The notes under the pieces: model-generated
The model's database searches: none
Told to the model about the DNA's origin: nothing
The model's input: the letters and a program-made list of their open reading frames with translations, nothing else
NCBI GenBank assembly: GCA_023665505.1
Contig: JAMPDU010000005.1
Span: 1-46,479, forward strand
Length of the DNA stretch: 46,479 nucleotides
DNA from: Ruminococcus sp.
GTDB lineage: Bacteria > Bacillota > Clostridia > Oscillospirales > Ruminococcaceae
Direction of reading: 5' to 3'
Position numbers and translations under genes: made by a program
Shown: piece by piece, positions 8,302-18,850 of the stretch
Position numbering within the stretch: the stretch's first letter is position 1
Layout: the number at the start of each line of letters is the position of its first letter

Positions 8302-8871
8302 ATGCCTACGACTAATTTTCAGAGGAAGATGTTCGCCCTCATAACCGTTATAATCACGGTTCACGCTTACGTTTTCTACAGCCTTTACGTGGTGAACGGC
8401 AGCATACTTATGCAGATAAACGGGGAAAACGGCGTTATCGCCGCCATAAACAAGCAGGGAGGAGTGTATATGTGCGGAAGATACGTCCCAATATGGGGAG
8501 TTGTTTTGGTTGAGTTTATCCTCGCTTACTTGCTTGAAATTTTTATGGGAAGTCCCGCCTCGTTCAAACTTGCCTGCAAGGTTTTTAATCCCCGCGAGAC
8601 GCACCCGGTAATTTTCGAGTCGGCGATAATCTGCGCCACCGTGGGACTTATGTGCCCCGCAATGAGCCTTATCGCGGCGTTTCTGTACTACCCCTACTAC
8701 GCGGGCTTTAACTTTATAACCCTGCTTGCCAACTGGCTGAAACTGGTATGCTTTAACTTCCCGTTCGCGTTCTTTACGCAGCTTTTCTTTATTCAGCCCG
8801 CGGTACGGACGATTTTCAAGCTTATTTTTGTAAAATCTCCCAAAGGTTCGGCGGAACAGTCATTGACCTGA
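8302..8871 (+). CDS. DUF2798-like integral membrane protein
   Basis: 189 aa. Four hydrophobic segments at about residues 10-32, 60-82, 110-132 and 145-170, with RETHP and a P-x-M-S-L block between segments, which resembles DUF2798 proteins. Function unknown. ATG at 8302 is preferred over GTG at 8278 because AAAGGAA lies 8 bp before it. Single-gene unit behind its own promoter and leader; the following 248 bp are AT-rich non-coding. Confidence 0.65.
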   Translation: MPTTNFQRKMFALITVIITVHAYVFYSLYVVNGSILMQINGENGVIAAINKQGGVYMCGRYVPIWGVVLVEFILAYLLEIFMGSPASFKLACKVFNPRETHPVIFESAIICATVGLMCPAMSLIAAFLYYPYYAGFNFITLLANWLKLVCFNFPFAFFTQLFFIQPAVRTIFKLIFVKSPKGSAEQSLT

Positions 8872-9025
8872 TTACTTACAGTTTTTTGTAAAAATACATA
8901 ATTTATGGCAAAATACGTACAATTTAAATAAAAAATTGTTTACGATTGCAACATAATTACTGAAAATATACCATATTTTTCGGAAAATAGGCAGGGAAAT
9001 TTGTTGAAATTTTATCTTTAAATAT

Positions 9026-9039
9026 TCACAATGTTGTGA
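9026..9039. promoter_or_regulatory. Palindrome upstream of the ACT-domain gene
   Basis: TCACAA, 2 bp, TTGTGA, followed at once by a -10-like TATGATAAT. Operator-like, but no regulator can be named. It is about 85 bp upstream of the ACT gene start. Confidence 0.35.
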
Positions 9040-9119
9040 TATGATAATATACATATTTAATATGCGGCAGTTTCGGGTAAATTTTCGCTGCCTAATTTTT
9101 CCGGAAGGGTGGAACAGTA

Positions 9120-9389
9120 ATGAGAGCGGTTGTTACGGTTATAGGAAAGGATACGGTGGGTATTCTCACAAAGGTAAGCGGCATTTGCACGGAATACAAC
9201 GCCAACGTGATCGAGGTCACGCAGAGCGTTTTGCAGGATATGTTCGCGATGATTATGCTGGTGGATATTTCACGGCTCAACAAGGATTTTACGGAGCTTG
9301 TCACAAGAATGACAAAGCTCGGCGAGGAACTTGGGCTGAACATTCACACTATGCACGAGGAAATTTTCAACACGATGCATAAGATATAA
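9120..9389 (+). CDS. ACT-domain protein (UPF0237)
   Basis: 89 aa, a single ACT domain: RAVVTVIGKDTVGILTKVSG at the N-terminus and a second strand-helix unit with DIS and GLNIHTMHEEIF. ACT domains usually bind amino acids and regulate partner proteins. GGAAGGG precedes the start. It is followed after 35 bp by the DUF711 gene, an association widely conserved in Firmicutes. Confidence 0.88.
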   Translation: MRAVVTVIGKDTVGILTKVSGICTEYNANVIEVTQSVLQDMFAMIMLVDISRLNKDFTELVTRMTKLGEELGLNIHTMHEEIFNTMHKI

Positions 9390-9424
9390 CACGGCATAAA
9401 ATATAACGCCTTAGGAGAATATGT

Positions 9425-10780
9425 ATGATCAACGTTCATGATATACTTGAAACTATCCGTATGATACAGGACGAATGTCTTGACATACGAACCATAACTA
9501 TGGGTATCTCGCTGCTGGACTGCATCGACAGCGATATTGACAGGGCTTGCGAAAAGGTTTACGACAAGATAACAAGCCGTGCGCAGAACCTTGTTAAAGT
9601 CGGCGAGGACATCGAAAAGGAGTACGGAATTCCCATTATCAACAAAAGGCTTTCCGTTACGCCTATAGCTATCGTTTCGGCGGCTTGCAATGCAAGTCCC
9701 GTTAAGTTTGCGCTGACTATGGAAAAGGCTGCCAAAGCCTGCGGCGTAAACCTTATAGGCGGTTACTCCGCACTTGTTCAGAAAGGCTTTTCGGCGGGGG
9801 ACAGGCGGCTTATCGAATCCATTCCCGAGGCTCTCGCCTCCACAAGCTGCGTTTGCTCGTCGGTAAACGTGGGTTCCACCAAAACGGGAATTAACCTTGA
9901 CGCCTGCAAAATTATGGGCGGCATTGTCAAGAAAAGCGCGGAGCTTACGGTTGACAACCAATGTTTCGGCGCGGCAAAGCTTGTGGTGTTCTGCAACGCC
10001 GTTGAGGATAGCCCTTTTATGGCGGGAGCTTTCCACGGCGTGGGCGAGCCGGACTGCATTATAAACGTGGGAGTTTCCGGTCCGGGGGTGGTTCGTTCGG
10101 CTTTGAGGAAGTACCCCGACGCGGATATTACCGGAATTTCCGACGTGATAAAGAAAACTTCATATAAGATAACACGGGTTGGACAGCTTGTGGGCGTTAC
10201 TGCCTCGGAAAGGCTGGGCGTGCCCTTTGGAATTGTAGACCTTTCCCTTGCGCCCACTCCCGCGGTGGGGGACAGCGTGGCTTACATTCTTGAGGAAATA
10301 GGTCTTGAAAAATGCGGCGCGTGCGGAACTACCGCGGCTCTCGCTCTTCTCAACGACGCGGTTAAAAAGGGCGGGGTAATGGCTTGCTCCAGAATCGGCG
10401 GACTTTCGGGGGCGTTTATACCCGTTTCCGAGGACGCGGGAATGATTGCGGCGGCGGAATGCGGCGCGCTTGCCATTGAAAAGCTGGAGGCAATGACGGC
10501 TGTTTGCTCCGTGGGGCTTGATATGATTTGTATTCCCGGGGACACCACCGAGGACGTTATTTCCGCCATAATCGCCGACGAGGCGGCTATAGGTATGGTA
10601 AACAGCAAGACCACCGCGGTGAGAATAATCCCCGCCATAGGCATGAAAGAGGGAGACGTTCTCGACTGGGGCGGACTTTTCGGAAAAGGTCCGGTTATGA
10701 GGGTGAATACTTATTCTCCGTCGAAATTCATAGGCAGGGGCGGGCAGATACCCGCGCCGCTGCACAGCTTGAAAAACTGA
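9425..10780 (+). CDS. DUF711 family protein (UPF0210)
   Basis: 451 aa, full length for the family. Residues DIRTITMGI near the N-terminus, a Gly/Ala-rich core ([24 protein letters not shown]) and a C-terminal [15 protein letters not shown] match UPF0210. Structures show a glycyl-radical-enzyme-like barrel, but no reaction is established. Start ATG with AGGAG. Paired with the ACT protein, which probably regulates or partners it. A hairpin at 10790 separates it from the V-ATPase operon. Confidence 0.9.
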   Translation: MINVHDILETIRMIQDECLDIRTITMGISLLDCIDSDIDRACEKVYDKITSRAQNLVKVGEDIEKEYGIPIINKRLSVTPIAIVSAACNASPVKFALTMEKAAKACGVNLIGGYSALVQKGFSAGDRRLIESIPEALASTSCVCSSVNVGSTKTGINLDACKIMGGIVKKSAELTVDNQCFGAAKLVVFCNAVEDSPFMAGAFHGVGEPDCIINVGVSGPGVVRSALRKYPDADITGISDVIKKTSYKITRVGQLVGVTASERLGVPFGIVDLSLAPTPAVGDSVAYILEEIGLEKCGACGTTAALALLNDAVKKGGVMACSRIGGLSGAFIPVSEDAGMIAAAECGALAIEKLEAMTAVCSVGLDMICIPGDTTEDVISAIIADEAAIGMVNSKTTAVRIIPAIGMKEGDVLDWGGLFGKGPVMRVNTYSPSKFIGRGGQIPAPLHSLKN

Positions 10781-10789
10781 GCGGAATAC

Positions 10790-10810
10790 GCCGTACCGAA
10801 AGAGTACGGC
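10790..10810 (+). terminator. Hairpin between DUF711 and the V-ATPase operon
   Basis: GCCGTAC (10790-10796) and GTACGGC (10804-10810), perfect 7-bp stem, no T run after it. It may be a weak attenuator or RNA-processing element. Confidence 0.35.
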
Positions 10811-10847
10811 ATTGCCGCGTAATAATATAAGAGAGGATTGTTTTGTT

Positions 10848-11159
10848 ATGGAAGATGTTATTGCGAGCATTCTCAAAATCGAGGAAAACGCCAAGACAAG
10901 GCTCGAAGAGGCTGAAAAGAAAAAAAATCAGCTTATTGCCGACGCCAAGGCGGAGCAGGAAAAGCTCATCAAGGACAAAATAAAAGAGGCTGATGAAAAA
11001 CTTAACAAGATGAGCCTTGACGAAAAAAAGAAAGCGGAGCAAAAACTTGCCGAAATTGAGGAAAGCACCAAAAAGGAGATTGCCCGTCTCGACAACGTTT
11101 TTGAAAAGAGCCGCAGAAAGTGGGAGGATGAGATTTTCAAGTCCATTGTAAACGTTTGA
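10848..11159 (+). CDS. V-type ATP synthase subunit H (peripheral stalk, G-like)
   Basis: 103 aa, almost entirely charged helix (KTRLEEAEKKKNQLI, AEQEKLIKDKIKEADEKL), typical of the stalk coiled-coil subunit that pairs with subunit E. It is the first gene of the operon. ATG at 10848 is chosen: GAGAGGA lies upstream and the longer frame begins with unrelated sequence. Confidence 0.82.
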   Translation: MEDVIASILKIEENAKTRLEEAEKKKNQLIADAKAEQEKLIKDKIKEADEKLNKMSLDEKKKAEQKLAEIEESTKKEIARLDNVFEKSRRKWEDEIFKSIVNV

Positions 11160-11193
11160 TTTTTAATTTTCGTGAAAGGGGAGTAGCCTTGCC

Positions 11194-12225
11194 GTGCTAA
11201 GGAATTACAACGCGACGGTTGCCAAAATTATGGCGATATACGGAAAACGCGTACAGCCGCAGGATTACACCGAGATGATGAACAAGCAGAGCGTTTCGGA
11301 GGTTGCGGAGTATCTTAAAAGGAACACCCATTACAGCGGGCTGCTTTCCTCGATAGACACCAACACCATTCACAGAGGCATGCTTGAAAACCTGCTGCGG
11401 AGAAGTATTTTTGAGACGTATATGCGCATTACGGGCTTTGAGCATATTTCAAAGCAGGAATTCTACAACTACAAAATACTTCAGACGGAAATAGACGAGA
11501 TACTGCGGTGTATACGGTTTATAAACGCGAAGTCACAAAAACTTATTGCGGACGTTCCCATTTACATCAACGATTTAACGTCTTTCGACCTGATTGAGCT
11601 TGCTAAGATAACCGATTTTAACGAGCTTTTGGAATTCCTCAAAAAAACGCCTTATTACGACGTGCTGAAAAATATCCGCCCGAGCGGAGACGGTTTGGTG
11701 GACGTTACTAAGTGCGAAACGCTTTTGAGGTCGTACTACATCGAAAGGCTGAAAGCGTCGCTGCGCTTTAAGAAAAGGGACGTGGAGCAATTCACCAACC
11801 TGCTTGATTCCGACATCGACCTTATCAATATTATCAACGCGTACCGGCTGACGGCGTTTTTCGGCGAGCCGGAAACGGAGATAGAAAAGGACATGCTCCC
11901 GTTTTACGGCAGGCTTTCCGCGGTTAAGCAGAGGGAGATTTACAGCGCGCCCAATTCGGAGGAGTTTATTAAAAAATTCTCTAAAACCTATTACGGAAAG
12001 CAAATGATTGAAAACGGCTACGACATTAATTCTCTTGAACAAAGCGCGCAGCGTTTGAGACACAAGTACGCAAAGCTGATGCTGAAACGTTCGGCGTCCG
12101 CGCCGTTAAGCGTGTATTCCTTTATCTTCCTGCTGGAGATAGAGGTGCAGAACATTATCAGCATAATTGAGGGAATACGTTACGGCATAGAGGTAAATAA
12201 AATTGCATCGCTAATTATTATGTAA
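11194..12225 (+). CDS. ntpC: V-type ATP synthase subunit C
   Basis: 343 aa, usual length. Subunit C (d-like) is the socket between the central stalk and the membrane ring. N-terminal YNATVAKIMAIYGKR and the helical repeats with FINAKSQKL..., NIINAYRL and a C-terminal EVQNIISIIEGIRYGI are characteristic. It starts with GTG at 11194, with AAAGGGGAG 9 bp upstream. Confidence 0.92.
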   Translation: MLRNYNATVAKIMAIYGKRVQPQDYTEMMNKQSVSEVAEYLKRNTHYSGLLSSIDTNTIHRGMLENLLRRSIFETYMRITGFEHISKQEFYNYKILQTEIDEILRCIRFINAKSQKLIADVPIYINDLTSFDLIELAKITDFNELLEFLKKTPYYDVLKNIRPSGDGLVDVTKCETLLRSYYIERLKASLRFKKRDVEQFTNLLDSDIDLINIINAYRLTAFFGEPETEIEKDMLPFYGRLSAVKQREIYSAPNSEEFIKKFSKTYYGKQMIENGYDINSLEQSAQRLRHKYAKLMLKRSASAPLSVYSFIFLLEIEVQNIISIIEGIRYGIEVNKIASLIIM

Positions 12226-12240
12226 AGAGGTGACCGCTTA

Positions 12241-14178
12241 ATGTCAATAGAAAAAATGGAGCTTGTCAACATCGCGGGGCTTACAAAGGACTTGGACAAC
12301 GTCCTGATAAAGCTCAGCGACTGCGGCTGCTTTCATATTGAATCCGCGTCGAAAATCGCGGGCAAAAAGAACGGCTTTACCACCCTTAAGGAGGAAAACC
12401 CTTACACTCCGCTTTTAAAGCAATTGAGCGAGATTTCCGCACAGTCGGGCGTGAAGTTCACAAGCGCGGACTACGGCGAGGTCGAGGAAGAGAGCCTGTA
12501 CAAGATTGAACAGTACCTTAAAAAAGTGCGGCAAAATCTTAACGAAATCAAGGAAAGCGAAAACAAGGCTAAGGAAATGCTTTCCGTTCACGAGCAGGCT
12601 ATGACGCAGGTCGACCACCTTTTGGGCATGACGGCGGACTTTCAGCAGATTTTCTCCTGCGAGCATATAAAAGTCCGTTTGGGGCGGCTGCCCGTGGACA
12701 GCTACGACAAGCTGTCTTACTATGACGACAAGCCATTTTATTTCACGCATTTCAGCGAGGAAAAGGAGTACTACTGGGGAATGTATTTCGTCCCGGTTGC
12801 GTATCAGCAGGAGGTTGACGACATTTTCGAGGACTTGTATTTTGAGCGCACTCATATTCCCGACTTCGTTCACGGCGATTCAAACGAGGCGTCGGCGGAA
12901 CTGCACAAAATGGTGGAGGACGACAGGAAAGTCATCGAGGAGTGCCAAAACAAGTATTCCGAGGCTCTTAACGCCGAAATGGACAGGCTGTGCAAAATAT
13001 TCTCACGTCTGAAAGCACAGCACGACAACTTCGATTTGAGAAACAAGGCGGCTATCGTCAACGACAAGTTTTATATTGTGGGATTTATTCCCAAAAGCGA
13101 GGCGGAGAACTTCACAAAGCTGTTTGAGGGTCTTGACACCGTTTCGGTGGTGCTCCAGCCCGCGGACGCAAACGGAAAGCTCCAGCCGCCCATAAAGCTG
13201 AAAAACAGCAAGTTTTCAAAGCCGTTCTCAATGTTTGTGGATATGTACGGTCTGCCGTCCTACAACGGCATAAACCCCACGTCCTTTGTGGCGGTGACGT
13301 ATATGCTGCTGTTCGGAATAATGTTCGGCGATTTCGGACAAGGCATAGTTCTTGCAATATTCGGCGCGGTTATGGGCAAGGTCAAAAAATGGTCAATGGG
13401 TCCCATCATCACAAGAATAGGACTTTCGGGAGCGTTTTTCGGGCTTATTTACGGCAGCGTGTTCGGCTATGAGGAACTGCTTGACCCGGTTTACGAAAGT
13501 TTGGGAATACCGTTCCTGCCGCTAAAGGTTATGAAAAACGTCGCGCCGATACTTGTGGCGACAATCGCATTGGGCGTGCTGCTGATAATCGTTTCGATAA
13601 TAATAAACATCGTCACGGGCATAAAAAACAAGGATTACGAAAACGCTCTTTTCAGCAACAACGGCATTGCGGGGCTGGTTTTCTACGGCTCTATTTTGGG
13701 CGGACTGGTGGGCACGCTTTTGGGCGCAAAGGTGTTCAGCGTACCCTATGTGCTGCTGCTTATAATTCTGCCGCTGATAGTGATGTTTATGAGAGAACCT
13801 CTCGGCTGCCTTGTGAAAGGCAAAAAGTACGAGTTTGAAAGCGGAGTGGGGGACTTTATAGCGTCCAACTTCTTTGAGATATTCGAGTTTCTGCTCAGTT
13901 ATGTGTCCAACTCGCTTTCATTCGTCCGCGTGGGCGGTTTTGCGATTTCCCACGCGTCAATGATGCTTGTTGTAATGGCTCTTGCGAAAAGTATGTCGGC
14001 GGGAGTTTCCCCTATAATGGTAATTTTCGGCAACATTTTCGTAATGGCTATAGAGGCTCTTTTGGTGTGCATTCAGGCGATGCGTCTTGAATTTTACGAA
14101 CTGTTCTCACGTTTTTATTCGGGGGACGGCAAACCGTTTTCACCCGTTAAAATAAACTATGATGAAACCATAGAATAA
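12241..14178 (+). CDS. ntpI: V-type ATP synthase subunit I (a-like)
   Basis: 645 aa. Membrane stator subunit forming the ion half-channels. Cytosolic coiled-coil N-terminal half (residues 1-340), then about seven transmembrane segments from SFVAVTYMLLFGIMFGDFGQG onward. The late segment SNSLSFVRVGGFAISHASM carries the conserved arginine needed for ion release. AGAGGTGA precedes ATG. The gap to subunit C is 15 bp. Confidence 0.94.
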   Translation: MSIEKMELVNIAGLTKDLDNVLIKLSDCGCFHIESASKIAGKKNGFTTLKEENPYTPLLKQLSEISAQSGVKFTSADYGEVEEESLYKIEQYLKKVRQNLNEIKESENKAKEMLSVHEQAMTQVDHLLGMTADFQQIFSCEHIKVRLGRLPVDSYDKLSYYDDKPFYFTHFSEEKEYYWGMYFVPVAYQQEVDDIFEDLYFERTHIPDFVHGDSNEASAELHKMVEDDRKVIEECQNKYSEALNAEMDRLCKIFSRLKAQHDNFDLRNKAAIVNDKFYIVGFIPKSEAENFTKLFEGLDTVSVVLQPADANGKLQPPIKLKNSKFSKPFSMFVDMYGLPSYNGINPTSFVAVTYMLLFGIMFGDFGQGIVLAIFGAVMGKVKKWSMGPIITRIGLSGAFFGLIYGSVFGYEELLDPVYESLGIPFLPLKVMKNVAPILVATIALGVLLIIVSIIINIVTGIKNKDYENALFSNNGIAGLVFYGSILGGLVGTLLGAKVFSVPYVLLLIILPLIVMFMREPLGCLVKGKKYEFESGVGDFIASNFFEIFEFLLSYVSNSLSFVRVGGFAISHASMMLVVMALAKSMSAGVSPIMVIFGNIFVMAIEALLVCIQAMRLEFYELFSRFYSGDGKPFSPVKINYDETIE

Positions 14179-14197
14179 TTTTTTGGAGGAATTTATT

Positions 14198-14656
14198 ATG
14201 TTGATTTATTTTTTCATTCCCGCTGTTGTTTTGGGACTTCTTTTGCTGCCGATAATCGTTGCCGTTAAAAAACACAAGAGCGGCAAGTCGGTAAAAAGAG
14301 CGTTTCTCGCTAACTTCTGCGCGTTTTTCGGCGTAATGGCTATATGCGCCGCGCTGCCTTTCGGACTTAACGCTTACGCGGAAAGTCAGGCGAACGACAG
14401 TACATCAACGGTTGCCGAGGAAACAGAAGAAGACGGCGACGGCGGCACTGACGGACTTATGTACATTGCCTCCGCGTTGGCGGTTGGTCTGGGAGCTATC
14501 GGCGGCGGTCTTGCAATCGCGTCTGCCGCGCCTGCCGCTATCGGTGCTATAAGCGAGGACCCCAAGTCTTTCTCAAAGGCTCTTATCTTCGTTGCGCTGG
14601 GCGAGGCTTGCGCGCTTTACGGATTTATCGTGGCTTTGTGTATGCTGTTTGTTTAA
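14198..14656 (+). CDS. ntpK: V-type ATP synthase subunit K (rotor ring)
   Basis: 152 aa. The C-terminal half is the ring hairpin: ALAVGLGAIGGGLAIASAAPAAIGAISEDP, the cytosolic loop, then FVALGEACALYGF with the ion-binding glutamate E136. The N-terminal half has two further hydrophobic segments and an acidic, threonine/serine-rich linker instead of a second ring hairpin; this extension looks like a membrane-targeting part. TTTGGAGG precedes ATG 14198, so the longer frame from 14183 is rejected. Confidence 0.9.
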   Translation: MLIYFFIPAVVLGLLLLPIIVAVKKHKSGKSVKRAFLANFCAFFGVMAICAALPFGLNAYAESQANDSTSTVAEETEEDGDGGTDGLMYIASALAVGLGAIGGGLAIASAAPAAIGAISEDPKSFSKALIFVALGEACALYGFIVALCMLFV

Positions 14657-14668
14657 TCGGAGGCTGCT

Positions 14669-14977
14669 ATGCGCTTTTATTTGATAAGCGACAATGTTGA
14701 CACGCAGGTTGGTATGCGGCTTGCGGGCATTGAGGGAGTTGTGGTTCACACCCCCGAGGAAGTCCGCAAGGAGCTTACGGCGGCAATGGAGGACAAGGAA
14801 ATCGCCGTCATTCTGATGACGGAAAAACTTGTTAAACTTTGCGAGGAGCTTGTTTACGACTACAAGCTTAACCGCAGGCAGCCGCTGATAGTGGAAATTC
14901 CCGACCGCCACGCAACGTCGAACATTACGGAAAATATTTCGAGATACATTGAATCCGCCATAGGATTAAAACTTTAG
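14669..14977 (+). CDS. ntpG: V-type ATP synthase subunit F
   Basis: 102 aa, full length. Central-stalk subunit with a CheY-like fold. YLISDNVDTQVGMRLAGIEGV at the N-terminus and VILMTEKL...PLIVEIPDRHA are the family blocks. GGAGG lies upstream of ATG. A 90-bp gap precedes subunit E. Confidence 0.92.
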   Translation: MRFYLISDNVDTQVGMRLAGIEGVVVHTPEEVRKELTAAMEDKEIAVILMTEKLVKLCEELVYDYKLNRRQPLIVEIPDRHATSNITENISRYIESAIGLKL

Positions 14978-15066
14978 TAACCGACGCGCAGTTAAGAACG
15001 GTACAAAAATAAAATATTGCTGTTTTAACTGCGGATTTGGGAAAAAGTTTAAAGGAGATAATTTTT

Positions 15067-15651
15067 ATGGATATGAACAACGAAAAGCTGCAGAAGTTTA
15101 TCGACGCGGTTAATTTCGAGATTGAGGGCAAGGTAAGCGATATGCTCGCGGAGGCTGAACGGGAGAGAAAGAACATTCTCGACGAGGCTAAGCGGGAGTC
15201 CAAAGAAACCGCCGAGAGACATATGGACGTTGGCGCGAAAAAAACGGGAAGTCAGTACGTCCGCGACATTTCAAAGGCGGAGCTGAATATGAAAAAGACG
15301 GTTCTCCGCCACCGTGAGGAGCTTACGGAGAAAATTTTTGAAGTGGTTGAAAGACGGCTTACGGAGTACCGCGGCGACCCCAAATATGTGGATATGCTTG
15401 TGAAAGAGCTGCTTTTGACCCATGTTTCCGACGGCGCGGAGGTTTTTCTCGCTCCCGAGGATATGAAGTACGCCGACACGCTGAAAAAGGCGATACGCTC
15501 CGACAACGTGACTTTTTCTCCCGACGAGAAGATAAAGCTGGGCGGTTTGTCGGTCTACAACAAGGAAAAGGGCACTATATCGGACAAGACCTTTGATTTG
15601 GCTGTCGAGGAGCAGAAACGCACCTTTGCCAACAGCAATGTATTTGCGTAA
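15067..15651 (+). CDS. ntpE: V-type ATP synthase subunit E (peripheral stalk)
   Basis: 194 aa. N-terminal long charged helix (about residues 1-80), then the globular head with VDMLVKELL, the FLAPEDM segment and GGLSVYNKEKGTISDKTFD. Start at 15067 because AAGGAGA lies directly upstream; the longer frame from 15037 has no such site. Pairs with subunit H. Confidence 0.9.
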   Translation: MDMNNEKLQKFIDAVNFEIEGKVSDMLAEAERERKNILDEAKRESKETAERHMDVGAKKTGSQYVRDISKAELNMKKTVLRHREELTEKIFEVVERRLTEYRGDPKYVDMLVKELLLTHVSDGAEVFLAPEDMKYADTLKKAIRSDNVTFSPDEKIKLGGLSVYNKEKGTISDKTFDLAVEEQKRTFANSNVFA

Positions 15652-15675
15652 TCTCTATTTGGGAGGGTAATAGCC

Positions 15676-17430
15676 TTGAATACTATTTTTTCAATAAACG
15701 GTCCTGTTGTCAAGGTTCGTGATACTAAGGACTTTTCTATGCTTGAAATGGTCTATGTGGGCACTAAGAGGCTCATAGGCGAGGTAATAGGCATTACCTC
15801 GGAGGAAACTACCGTTCAGGTGTACGAATCCACCACGGGACTGAAACCCGGTGAGCCTGTGGCTGGCAGCGGCATGCCTATGTCCGCAATGCTTGGACCG
15901 GGAATTCTTTCAAATATTTTTGACGGAATTGAACGTCCCCTGCGTAAACTTGAAGAGCTCAGCGGCGCGTTTATCGCCGAGGGAGCAAACGTTTCTGCCC
16001 TTGATACGTCGAGAGAGTACAAAGTCACCGTTACCGCAAAGGTAGGGGATATGCTCACGGGCGGGGACATTTACGCAACCTGCCCCGAAACCCCCGTTAT
16101 CGAGCACCGCTGTATGGTTCACCCCAATTTAAGCGGCGAGGTTGTTTGGACTGCCAAAGACGGCGATTACACAATAAACGACACTATTGTTAAAATAAAG
16201 GACGAAAAGGGTGAGATTACAGAGCTTACCCTTTGCCACAAGTGGCCTATCAAGCAGAGCAGACCTTTTAAAGAACGTCTGCCTATCAGCAAGCCGCTTA
16301 TTACGGGTCAGCGTATAATCGACACAATTCTGCCTATCGCAAAGGGCGGAACGGCGGCTGTCCCGGGCGGTTTCGGCACGGGCAAGACTATGACCCAGCA
16401 CCAGCTTGCCAAATGGTGCGACGCGGATATTATCGTGTACATCGGCTGCGGCGAGCGCGGCAACGAGATGACCCAGGTTTTGGAGGAATTTTCGGAACTC
16501 GTCGACCCCAGAACGGGAAAGGCTCTTACCGACAGGACGGTGCTTATTGCCAACACGTCCAATATGCCCGTGGCTGCCCGTGAGGCGTCCATTTATACGG
16601 GTATTACCCTTGCGGAATATTACCGCGATATGGGTTATCATATTGCCATTATGGCGGACTCTACCTCCCGTTGGGCGGAGGCTCTCCGCGAAATAAGCGG
16701 ACGTTTGGAGGAAATGCCCGCGGAAGAGGGTTTCCCCGCCTATCTGCCCTCGAGAATTTCCGAGTTTTACGAGAGAGCGGGCTATGTGCAGACCCTTAAC
16801 GGAAAAGAGGGTTCGGTAACCATAATCGGCGCGGTTTCTCCTCAGGGTTCGGACTTTTCCGAGCCTGTTACCCAAAACACTAAGCGTTTTGTACGCTGCT
16901 TTTGGGCGCTTGACAAATCCCTTGCTTATGCACGTCATTACCCTGCCATAAACTGGAATGACAGCTATTCGGAGTACATCGACGACCTTACGGCGTACTA
17001 CGACGATAACGTAAGCCTTGATTTTATGAAGTACCGTCAGCAGATTTCAAATCTTCTCCTTGAAGAGAACAAACTTATGGAAATTGTTAAGCTGATAGGC
17101 TCGGACGTTCTCCCCGAGGATCAGAAACTTGTTATCGAAATCGCCCGCATAATCAGAGTGGGATTTTTGCAGCAGAATGCCTACCATAAGGACGACACCT
17201 ATGTGCCCCTTGAAAAGCAGTTCCGTATGATGGGGACTATTCTCGCCCTTTACAATAACTGTAAACAGGTAGTCGCGCTTGGCGTGCCCGTCAGCACTAT
17301 TAACGATACGGGAATTTTTGAAAAGGTCGTTAAAATGAAGTATGACATTCCTAACGACAAGCCGGGACTTTTCAGGGAGCTTGAGGTTGAAATCGAGCAG
17401 CAGTTAAAAAAGCTTAGAACGGAGGTCTGA
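15676..17430 (+). CDS. ntpA: V-type ATP synthase catalytic subunit A
   Basis: 584 aa. Catalytic nucleotide-binding subunit. P-loop GGFGTGKT around residue 231, the bulge region KPGEPV..., GERGNEM, and [27 protein letters not shown] are all present. It starts with TTG at 15676 and GGGAGGG upstream. The B gene follows after 2 bp. Confidence 0.97.
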   Translation: MNTIFSINGPVVKVRDTKDFSMLEMVYVGTKRLIGEVIGITSEETTVQVYESTTGLKPGEPVAGSGMPMSAMLGPGILSNIFDGIERPLRKLEELSGAFIAEGANVSALDTSREYKVTVTAKVGDMLTGGDIYATCPETPVIEHRCMVHPNLSGEVVWTAKDGDYTINDTIVKIKDEKGEITELTLCHKWPIKQSRPFKERLPISKPLITGQRIIDTILPIAKGGTAAVPGGFGTGKTMTQHQLAKWCDADIIVYIGCGERGNEMTQVLEEFSELVDPRTGKALTDRTVLIANTSNMPVAAREASIYTGITLAEYYRDMGYHIAIMADSTSRWAEALREISGRLEEMPAEEGFPAYLPSRISEFYERAGYVQTLNGKEGSVTIIGAVSPQGSDFSEPVTQNTKRFVRCFWALDKSLAYARHYPAINWNDSYSEYIDDLTAYYDDNVSLDFMKYRQQISNLLLEENKLMEIVKLIGSDVLPEDQKLVIEIARIIRVGFLQQNAYHKDDTYVPLEKQFRMMGTILALYNNCKQVVALGVPVSTINDTGIFEKVVKMKYDIPNDKPGLFRELEVEIEQQLKKLRTEV

Positions 17431-17432
17431 AA

Positions 17433-18827
17433 ATGAGTTTGCAGTATGTTGGATTAAGTGAAATCAACGGACCTTTGGTCGTTCTTGACGACGTTGACGG
17501 CGTTTCCTACGACGAGGTTGTGGAAATGCGTTTGGAGGACGGTACAGTCAGAACGGGGCGTGTTGTTGAGATTTCGGGCAAAAAGGCTGTTTTGCAGGTT
17601 TTTGAGGGAACGAAAAGCCTGTCCCTTAAAAACACCAAAACCCGCTTTCTCGGCAAGCCTATGGAAATGCCCCTTTCCCCCGAGGTTTTAGGACGGGTTT
17701 TCAACGGCGCGGGCAGACCTATTGACGGTTTGGGCGAGATTTTCGCGGAAAAGTCCGCGGACATAAACGGCAAGCCCCTTAACCCCGTTTCACGTTCCTA
17801 TCCGAGGAATTATATCCACACGGGAATTTCCTCAATAGACGCCCTTATGACCCTTATCAGAGGTCAGAAACTGCCTATTTTTTCCGGTTCGGGACTTTCC
17901 CACAACAAGCTTGCGGTGCAGATAGTCCGCCAAGCGAAAATTGCCGAGGAAAGCGGACAGGAATTTGCCGTGGTTTTCGCGGCAATGGGCGTAAAGAACG
18001 ACGTTGCCGACTATTTTAGGCGCAGCTTTGAGGAAAGCGGCGTACTTCAGAGGGTTGTAATGTTCCTCAACCTTTCAAACGACCCGATTATCGAGCGTAT
18101 TCTTACGCCGAGGTGCGCCCTTACGGTGGCGGAATATCTGGCGTTTGAGAAAAATATGCACATTTTGGTAATTCTTACCGATATGACCTCCTATGCCGAG
18201 GCTGTCCGTGAGTTTTCCTCCTCAAAGGGAGAAATCCCCGCCCGTAAGGGTTATCCGGGATATTTGTACTCCGACCTTGCCTCTCTTTATGAGAGGGCGG
18301 GCATTATAAACGGTTCGGACGGTTCGGTAACGCAGATACCTATTCTTACCATGCCTAACGACGACATTACTCACCCCGTGCCCGACCTTACGGGTTATAT
18401 CACGGAGGGACAGATTGTTCTCGACAGGGGACTTGACCAAACGGGAATTTACCCGCCAATATCGGTTCTGCCGTCCCTTTCACGTCTTATGAAAGACGGA
18501 ATAGGGGAGGGGTATACCCGTTCTGACCATTCGGACGTTTCCAACCAGCTTTTCGCAAGCTACGCAAAGGTTATGGACGCCCGTGCGCTGGCATCGGTTA
18601 TCGGCGAGGACGAGCTTTCCGAGCTTGACAAGGAGTATATGAATTTCGGCAAGATGTTTGAGAAATATTTCATAACTCAGCGTTCCGACGAGAACCGCTC
18701 CATTGACGAAACCCTTGATTTGGGCTGGAATTTGCTTTCGCTGCTGCCCAAATCCGCCCTTGACCGCGTTAATGAAAAGCTGCTTGAGGAAAAGTACAAC
18801 CCCAACGCGGCGGAACTGTTTGAATAA
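17433..18827 (+). CDS. ntpB: V-type ATP synthase subunit B
   Basis: 464 aa. Non-catalytic nucleotide-site subunit: the P-loop position reads [13 protein letters not shown], the degenerate form typical of [44 protein letters not shown] and [20 protein letters not shown] are diagnostic. ATG with GGAGG (inside the end of ntpA). Confidence 0.97.
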   Translation: MSLQYVGLSEINGPLVVLDDVDGVSYDEVVEMRLEDGTVRTGRVVEISGKKAVLQVFEGTKSLSLKNTKTRFLGKPMEMPLSPEVLGRVFNGAGRPIDGLGEIFAEKSADINGKPLNPVSRSYPRNYIHTGISSIDALMTLIRGQKLPIFSGSGLSHNKLAVQIVRQAKIAEESGQEFAVVFAAMGVKNDVADYFRRSFEESGVLQRVVMFLNLSNDPIIERILTPRCALTVAEYLAFEKNMHILVILTDMTSYAEAVREFSSSKGEIPARKGYPGYLYSDLASLYERAGIINGSDGSVTQIPILTMPNDDITHPVPDLTGYITEGQIVLDRGLDQTGIYPPISVLPSLSRLMKDGIGEGYTRSDHSDVSNQLFASYAKVMDARALASVIGEDELSELDKEYMNFGKMFEKYFITQRSDENRSIDETLDLGWNLLSLLPKSALDRVNEKLLEEKYNPNAAELFE

Positions 18828-18850
18828 TATACGGAAAGGTTGTGACCGAT

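Noticed and set aside
9344..10036. 230-codon minus-strand frame opposite DUF711
   Set aside because: Antisense shadow; lies across two clearly coding plus-strand genes.
11174..11196. AAAGGGGAGTAGC resembling the start of a manganese-riboswitch motif
   Set aside because: It is the ribosome binding site and start of ntpC; no second conserved motif is present.
16129..16938. 269-codon minus-strand frame opposite ntpA
   Set aside because: Shadow of the catalytic ATPase subunit.
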